DNA of 64,000 bases from Paraspadella gotoi (taxonomy: Eukaryota > Chaetognatha): assembly GCA_051294375.1 (NCBI GenBank), contig CM119265.1, forward strand, positions 1,378,161-1,442,160, given 5' to 3'. The translations under genes were made by a program, and so were the position numbers. Shown piece by piece: positions 58,311 through 64,000 of the stretch. Numbering within the stretch: the stretch's first letter is position 1; the number at the start of each line of letters is the position of its first letter. A model generated the notes under the pieces. That model searched no databases and was not told the DNA's origin. It saw only the letters and a program-made list of their open reading frames with translations.

Positions 58311-58669
58311 TCAAACGGTCTCTTTTTCCAAAGTTTCCACACGAGAATGAAAGAGGAAAAAGTCGGAACCATTCTTGAGGAGAAGAAAGCCAAGGACTGT
58401 ATTAAAGACAAAGACGACGAGAGTGGACAAAACGTCCATTGACTGTTGTTTTTGTAGAGAGACACGAAGGCTTGCAATGGATTGGGCTCCGTGCACGGCA
58501 AAGGCATCGACGACAAAGAAGAAATAATAGAAATGAGAATGAGAATTTTTGCCAGAAGGAAGAAGACGTGGAACAACGGGGAAATTGGGATTTTTGACGG
58601 ATCCTGATGGAAAATAAATGTATTGATTAATTGTATTGTGTAACAGTTCCCATATCGTCATAAGGGATG
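58311..58669 (-). CDS. XK-related gene, last visible exon
   Basis: After 'tgtctctactag' the frame reads ASLMTIWELLHNTINQYIYF, SGSVKNPNFP, SHSHFYYFFFVVDAFAV and LSTLVVFVFNTVLGFLLLKN, then ends ETLEKETV and TGA at 58311. The YY-plus-hydrophobic segment and the later membrane span fit the C-terminal third of XK/XKR proteins. Entry is phase 1 whereas the previous exon ends in phase 0. A second, phase-0-compatible frame (from 'ttttccatcag' at 58614, LFHVFFLLAKILILISIISS) stays open to 58232. One of the two is right, or an indel is present. Confidence 0.5.
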
Positions 58670-58756
58670 CTAGTAGAGACAAAATGTCAGTTTAAATGTT
58701 TTATGTTGGGTGTGAACGTTTTAAAAGTCGATTATAAACAATGTGCCATTAATAAA

Positions 58757-59270
58757 GATTGATTAATGAATTTTTTTTTTACAGTTAGCTATATTTATAT
58801 ATAGTACTATTCTTAATAGCTGTATTATTTCCTTTTTTCCGTTGTTTTCAAAATTAGTTTACAAAGTAGAAGTATTTGTCTTTTAACAATGATTAAATCT
58901 TAAATGTTTTGGTTTTTGGTTGCAAATTGTCTAATGCGCTGAAGAAGGCGTGCAATCAAAAACTGAAACATGTACGATTTAATGATTAAACATTGTTAAA
59001 AGAAAATTAAAACTCTTATTGTCAAATTCTATTAAAATTCTATTCTTATAAAATCTTAAAACTTTTCAAATTTTCATAGAGTTAAAACTTTTAAAATTAT
59101 ATTTAAGATATGGGTTTTCTGATTTTTGACCAACTTAATAAAAGAAGTTTTAAAAAAGAGTTATATTTTTATCAACTTTTTTACAACAAAGCAAAATCTG
59201 CAAAAAAAATCTTACAAAATCAAATTTGAAATTAGAATAAAAATATTTTTACAATGGGTGAACCAATTTC
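58757..59270. mobile_element. Diverged family F foldback remnant, XKR intron
   Basis: 'tagctatatttatatatagt' and 'ttgaccaacttaataaaaga', then 'agagttatatttttatcaac', match 16840-16990 and 44880-45200. An internal stretch (58905-58990) with 'gaagaaggcgtgcaatcaaa' and 'actgaaacatgta' looks like a retroelement (Penelope-type) terminus inserted in it. Confidence 0.5.
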
Positions 59271-59409
59271 ATATTTATAAGGTAAGTACAATATTTTTTA
59301 TTTAATGTAATCCCATGTGTGATCTTTAACTAAATCCATTCAAAGTTAAATTAAAAATTGACGTTATATTACTACAAAACAATACTTCAGCTAGCCACAT
59401 TCTCCTCAC

Positions 59410-59682
59410 CATATCAATGAGAACAGAAAGAGTAACGATGAAGGCAAAAGGGAGGACAAACATGGCGATGGATGGTGGACTGAATTGCAAGAATGAAAGA
59501 GCAAAGGAGAATCTGCAGATGCCGCCGATGAAAACTATTTCGGTGATGAAGAATATGATGAGTACGAATCGAGTGACCCAATGTGGGCGGAAGGGAGAGC
59601 CAAAGCGTCCAGGGTTTAAGTCCGGTTTGCTATCATCCTTTATGTCAGCTTCTTCAATTTCTTCTATTTGATCTCTTTTTGC
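59410..59682 (-). CDS. XK-related gene exon: membrane spans after the cytosolic loop
   Basis: Acceptor 'gaattctctag', donor GATATG/GTGAGG, 273 bp, phase 0 on both sides. It begins AKRDQIEEIEEADIKDDSKP (a charged cytosolic loop), then PHWVTRFVLIIFFITEIVFI, GGICRFSFALSFLQF and MFVLPFAFIVTLSVLIDM. This order (acidic loop, then W-x-x-R-hydrophobic span) is that of XK-related proteins, several of which scramble phospholipids in the plasma membrane. The plus-strand ORF over the same bases is a shadow. Confidence 0.7.
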
Positions 59683-59855
59683 CTAGAGAATTCCATAAGA
59701 AATATAAAAAAAAATTGTTAAAACAGTTTACAATATTTGATAGATTACATTACTTCTAAAAATTTGTAAGTTTATATCTTCTCTCAAAATTTCTAGAAGA
59801 AAAATACAGATTATATAATCTTTCATCAAACAAAGCACCTTATACCTGAACTTAC

Positions 59856-60236
59856 TTTTTCATCAGAGTTTTCATCAACACCGTTGGTGTCACTACCATT
59901 TGTGCCACATTTGTCACCATCTTCTCCACGAACACAACCACCTCTTTGACAACAACCTCCTTCACTTTGTCCACAACCTCCTCCACAGACACAACCACCA
60001 CAACCCCTTCCACAACAACCTCCTTCACCTTGTCCACCTCCTCCACAAACACAACCCCTTCCACAACAACCTCCTTCACTTTGTTCACCATTTCCTCCAC
60101 CACCTCCACCAGAACCATTAACAATATACTCTGCCAGTCCCAGACTGAGAGTGACCGCAGAGGAGCAGACGGAGATCATCTGAACAAATGAGAGATAGCG
60201 AACACCCTCTTGTCCTTTGGCGCTTGTCATCATGAG
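59856..60236 (-). CDS. XK-related gene exon with Gly/Cys-rich insert
   Basis: Acceptor 'tattattctctcag', perfect donor GTAAGT, 381 bp, phase 0 on both sides. It opens LMMTSAKGQEGVRYLSFVQM, then ISVCSSAVTLSLGLAEYIV, the XKR 'LQ..S...S..LSW.L..Y' span. About 80 residues of Gly/Cys repeat follow (units like GQGEGGCCGRGCGG and GQSEGGCCQRGGC; 14 cysteines), ending DGDKCGTNGSDTNGVDENSD. Known XKR proteins have a short charged loop here, so the insert is lineage-specific or repeat-expanded. Thr/Asn/His-rich readings on the other strand are shadows. Confidence 0.7.
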
Positions 60237-60414
60237 CTGAGAGAATAATACAAAAAAACCTATTTATGATAATATTTGTACTTTGTTATTTTCATGCCTG
60301 TTATGAAGTCGTTACAAAAAATAGGAAACTATCATTCATTGTTTTTCTCAGAATAGAAACACTCTTTGAAATATTATGCCACTTCATGATAGGAGTGAAT
60401 AAACGAGACTGTGA

Positions 60415-60560
60415 GAGATCTTGATGAAAGTTTGCAGGACCTGCTATGTCATTATCTAGAAAGAGTGATGGAGGCCTTAAACCACCAAAGTCAGGGGCAA
60501 GATAGCTTATTTATTAAATATGAATGGATAATTTTTATATTGGTTATAACAATTTCATAA
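60415..60560 (+). repeat. Dispersed repeat, family R, inverted relative to other copies
   Basis: 'gaggccttaaaccaccaaag' and 'gcaagatagcttatttatta' are the reverse complement of copies at 46028, 48270 and 52590. It lies in the XKR intron. Confidence 0.65.
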
Positions 60561-60699
60561 AGCATCTTGCCTCGTGACATTGGACATTGGACATTGGACA
60601 GTATATGATGGATTACAACTAGTGATATGTTTTAATCACAAGGTCACGATTAATTGTTACTTTGCCATGTTTGATTATCTTTTTAATCTTGCATCGAAC

Positions 60700-61076
60700 C
60701 TGGGTACAGAATTGAGGCAAACTCTCTGCAAAAATCTCGGCCAATTTTGACGTTGAAGCGAATCCAACGGCTCGGGCGAGGATTCTATCTACGGATTCCG
60801 GTCGATGCCGGTTTTGGATCAGCGTGCAAAGGCAGAAGAAATAGATAACTGTGGGACCCAACATCGCGGCCGATCCCAGAAGGGACGCCATCAGCCAGGG
60901 CATCGGAATGACGCTTCGGTGTCTCAGCATACGCCACGCCAACAAGAGAAACTGCGCCACGCCTCCGGAGACGATCCACAGCCAAGTGAGAAAAAGATGA
61001 ATGGCGCTGTAGTCGGGTGGAGTTCCAAACCAGGTTTGCAATGAGAGGACGTACTCCAGTTTTGAATCAAAGTCAT
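60700..61076 (-). CDS. XK-related gene exon with the conserved K-x-x-E-x-x-x-E-S-x-P-Q motif
   Basis: Acceptor 'ttttaattctcag', donor ACCCAG/GTTCGA, 377 bp, phase 1 in and 0 out. It encodes DFDSKLEYVLSLQTWFGTPP, HLFLTWLWIVSGGVAQFLLL, ASLLGSAAMLGPTVIYFFCL and TSKLAEIFAESLPQFCTQ. The last is the hallmark XK-family segment (K-L-E-x-x-x-E-S-x-P-Q-x-x-x-Q). Splice phase joins it to the next exon without a break. N-terminal exons lie upstream and are not confidently located. Confidence 0.75.
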
Positions 61077-61334
61077 CTGAGAATTAAAATTAGATTTTAG
61101 AATAGTTTCAAACCTTTTTTTGGGTTTTTTCTGATTATCTGATTAAGATTTAGGGATGACTTTTAACAAGTTAACAAACAGTCAATTTTTTTTACCAGAA
61201 AAGTCTAAAAATTGAACATTTTATTTTGGATATTGTATTGTACATTGTATATTTTTACGAGCTCTTTTTTTTTATCAAAGACACAAAAACACAAAGACTG
61301 AAATGAAAGACAATAAACACCGAGAGGTCATCCT

Positions 61335-61840
61335 TATTTTTCTAGAACGCCTCGTTTTTTTTTTAAATTTGAAATTAGGTTAATTTTTTGTAATTAAACA
61401 TTAGATTAAGAGATAGGGTTGAGGTTTAGTTAGGGATTAAGTTTAACTTAGTGATTAAGGTTAAGGATTATGTTAATAATTAGGGTTAGAGACTAAGGTT
61501 TAAGGTCTCATAGCTTAGGATTAAAAAGAGTAGATAAGGGTTTAAGTTTAAAGGTTCTTTGTTTATTTGACTTTCTTTTCGTTGCCCTTGAATTTAAAGA
61601 AAAAAATATTTGTCACAAACAACGATTTTCTCAAAGTTAAAGCGGACATGTTTCGACTCATATTATTTTTTATTTTTGCTAGGTTAAGGTTCCTGGTTAA
61701 GTTAAGGTTAGTTTAAAGTTAGGGATTAAGGTTAGAGATTACGAATTAGTGTTAGGATTTGGTTCTAAGTTTTAGTTTAAAATTAAATTCCGGGTCAAGG
61801 AAGAGAAATGGTGCAATGTGGGAAAAGAGAGCCTACAAAA
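61335..61840. repeat. TTAGGG-like degenerate tracts
   Basis: 'gggttagagactaaggttta', 'aaggttaaggattatg' and similar words, with terminal motifs 'tttttctagaacgcctcg' and 'tgtgggaaaagagagcct' at 61336 and 61818. Possibly one or two copies of the TTAGGG-core element. Confidence 0.55.
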
Positions 61841-61859
61841 TAGAACTCCCCCCCCCCCA

Positions 61860-62028
61860 CAACAAGTTGCATTTCTCTTTTCCCACCGGGTAAAGTATCG
61901 TTGGGAAACGTTTTGCGGAATTTGTTCTCGCGCGACGGACGATGTCCACGGCCACGTCCAAAAGTAGGAGGCGATGTGAACCACAAAACGTCCCCCTGCT
62001 ATCCACATGACGAATTGGGGGAATAAAT
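61860..62028 (-). CDS. Possible upstream XK-related exon
   Basis: GC-rich stretch. After 'accaaacgcag' the minus frame reads DKRSHLFPQFVMWIAGGRFV, then VHIASYFWTWPWTS. FPQFVMW...GRF recalls the 'lPsl.m...S.rW' segment after XKR membrane span 2. No phase-matched donor was found, and another frame (HRLLLLDVAVDIVRRA) is equally open. It lies next to a C-homopolymer that is prone to error. Confidence 0.25.
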
Positions 62029-62350
62029 GAGACCGTTTGTCTGCGTTTGGTTGTGTTTGTGAGGAATCAAATTGAAGAATTGTTTAATAAAACGCCTAAA
62101 AATGAAAATAATTTGCCCATCTCTCTTTTTCTAAGTCTCCAGTTAGAATTTTTTTTTTCTATTCGAAACACTCGCTCGTACGAGAGGTTCGGCCTTGAGA
62201 TTAGTTATTTTTTAATCTCGTTAATTGAATTCACTCGTCGAAGGGTTTTATTCTCTGTACGTTAGCGTTAATAAGAGCTCGTTTTGAGGGAAGACAGTGT
62301 TAAAACTCTTTTTGTCTTTATTTAATTAATGGCGGGTCGGGATGAGGGAT

Positions 62351-62363
62351 CTCTCTCTTCTCT

Positions 62364-62447
<84 letters not shown>
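62351..62447 (+). repeat. (CT)n microsatellite
   Basis: About 95 bp of almost perfect CT repeat. Confidence 0.9.
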
Positions 62448-62930
62448 ATCGCTCTTGTAAACTTATTTTTAAAGATAAGGTATTTTATTTCAAACCAAGA
62501 AAAAATTGTACCATAAATACCCAAATACTTACATACATACAACTATTCGTGTATATCAACTTCAAAAGATATATCAATGAAATTCATATTTAGTAACAAT
62601 AATAGAAAAGTGAATCCTTAGTCTTTTTGTTTACATTCAAAACAAGTGACTCTGGTGGAGTCAGAGTGAGAACGCCCCGTGCCCAACATTCGTTCCAGAC
62701 GTGCTTTCCAAATATGCGTTCCATACACGGTCTTTAAAAATTCCTTTTTGAATTGGTACAAGTGTAGTGAACCACGGGCAACCGAAAGTGGCAGGAGTCG
62801 TAAAGAAAGAACCTATTACTTTTTATACGCAATTAAGAGATTTTTTTAATCAAAAAAATTTTATTAGTGTTTACAAAAACGAATTTTTTAGAAACAAAAA
62901 AAAGGGAAATATTTCGGCTTATGTTACTTC
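62448..62930. other. Stretch without recognised gene
   Basis: Unique-looking sequence. A 62-codon frame (62767-62955, TQLRDFFNQKNFISVYKNEF) begins at GTG without splice signals and partly lies in the duplicated segment; not accepted as a gene. Confidence 0.3.
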
Positions 62931-63737
62931 TTCAGCGAGTGAAAATGAATTGTAAAATTTTTTTTCACAGAGTTTAAAGTTGATGATTTAGTGATGAAAC
63001 GTGTAAAAATTTAAAAGTCATGTTAATATTAGCTAACGAATTAATATTTGCGTTCTTATTGTGATTTTATTTAATAATTAAACTAGGTTTTTTTCTCTAT
63101 TCACAACAACATTACACTTTGAAATTAACAAGTTTTCGTCAGACTAAATCTTTTGTTTCACTCATTTTTAATCTCTTCACATTCGCCATCTCTCGTCACG
63201 AAGTTAAGACAGAAAACAAAGACTGACGTTTTTTTTATATTTTTCTCTATCATTATGCCCAATTGCCCATAATATAGNNNNNNNNNNNNNNNNNNNNNNN
63301 NNNNNNNNNNNNNNNNNNNNNNNNNNNNNNNNNNNNNNNNNNNNNNNNNNNNNNNNNNNNNNNNNNNNNNNNNNNNNGGCTTTAATGTTACTTCTTCAGC
63401 GAGTGAAAATGAATTGTAAAATTTTTTTTTCACAGAGTTTAAAGTTGAGAGAGAACGTGTAAAAATTTAAAAGTCATGTTAATATTAGCTAACGAATTAA
63501 TATTTGCGTTCTTATTGTGATTTTATTTAATAATTAAACTAGGTTTTTTTCTCTATTCACAACAACATTACACTTTGAAATTAACAAGTTTTCGTCAGAC
63601 TAAATCTTTTGTTTCACTCATTTTTAATCTCTTCACATTCGCCATCTCTCGTCACGAAGTTAAGACAGAAAACAAAGACTGACGTTTTTTTTATATTTTT
63701 CTCTATCATTATGCCCAATTGCCCATAATATAGGTTA
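62920..63737 (+). repeat. Gap-flanking direct duplication
   Basis: 62920-63277 recurs at 63378-63737 with one short difference ('gatgatttagtgatgaaacg' against 'gagagagaacg'). The copies are separated by exactly 100 Ns (63278-63377), suggesting an unresolved overlap at a scaffold join. Confidence 0.85.
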
Positions 63738-63837
63738 AAATAAATAACTTCTACTTAATATAAATAACTATTTAGATTATAAGGAGCCTAATAAATTTAA
63801 ATAAAAATTTAAATTTCCCAAGCAACAATTCCCTTTA

Positions 63838-64000
63838 CTCGATTACCATTTTCCCTATCATATTTTTTCCCATCTTTCATTTTCCTCCTTCTCCCATCTT
63901 TCCATTTCTCCGTTTCCCATCTTTTCATTTCCTCCCTTTTCCCATCTTTCCATTTACTTCCTTTTCCCATCTTTCCATTTCTTCCTTTTCCCATTTTTCC
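63838..64000. repeat. 24-25-bp pyrimidine minisatellite, runs off window
   Basis: Five or more units of 'cccatctttccatttcttcc' plus 'tttt', continuing to the window end. Confidence 0.85.

Noticed and set aside
59900-60191. Plus-strand His/Asn- and Thr-rich ORFs
   Set aside because: Antisense of the Gly/Cys repeat in the XKR exon; the minus frame has conserved family sequence and splice sites.

Overview
The window is AT-rich, repeat-saturated nuclear DNA from an animal, most likely an invertebrate. The evidence is spliceosomal introns with GT/AG borders and matching phases, C-type-lectin and XK-related membrane proteins, tRNA-derived SINE-like repeats, many degenerate TTAGGG-like tracts, and rolling-circle (Helentron/HINE, 'pearl'-like) elements with an (ACGG)n tract. 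Phylum cannot be fixed from sequence alone. Nine N-gaps, gap-flanking duplications and copies that differ mainly by small indels point to a noisy long-read assembly.

1-34 kb is a mosaic of large inverted duplications. One palindrome has arms of about 3 kb (578-3640 against 5690-8505) around a 998-bp tandem duplication. A second set links 8516-15445 with 17270-19910, 22930-27990 and 30410-33970 in reverse orientation. A third links 21480-22930 with 28140-30300. Within these lie three plus-strand His/Arg-rich exons (7250-7538, 10480-10647, 14992-15260), each with an indel-damaged reverse copy, many (CT)n/(GA)n tracts, HINE elements, a foldback element and a hammerhead-like motif typical of Penelope-like retroelements.

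34-45 kb holds the 3' half of a plus-strand gene (37949-44088, at least eight exons) for a long disordered Tyr/Ser/Arg-rich protein. Its introns carry polypurine or polypyrimidine tracts hundreds of bases long, and a 26-bp minisatellite follows its stop codon. A foldback element lies at 44728-45341.

45.8-61.1 kb is the gene-rich part, all on the minus strand. (a) A four-exon gene (49549 to 45820) encodes a 292-residue single-pass membrane protein with a Ser/Thr stalk and an unrecognised Cys-containing ectodomain. (b) Possible small exons lie at 51924-52118 and 50479-50667. (c) A six-exon gene (58203 to 53102) encodes an approximately 878-residue type II membrane protein with an SRCR-like region and three C-type-lectin-like domains. 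The second of these is split by a long Ala/Glu-rich helical segment. (d) An XK-related (putative phospholipid scramblase) gene (61076 to 58311) carries a Gly/Cys-rich insert. Genes (c) and (d) lie head-to-tail only about 0.1 kb apart. All three well-supported minus-strand genes encode membrane proteins; (a) and (c) present ectodomains and could be recognition receptors, but that is inference.

61-64 kb holds TTAGGG-like repeats, a (CT)n tract, a gap-flanking duplication and a short pyrimidine minisatellite; no confident gene was found there.
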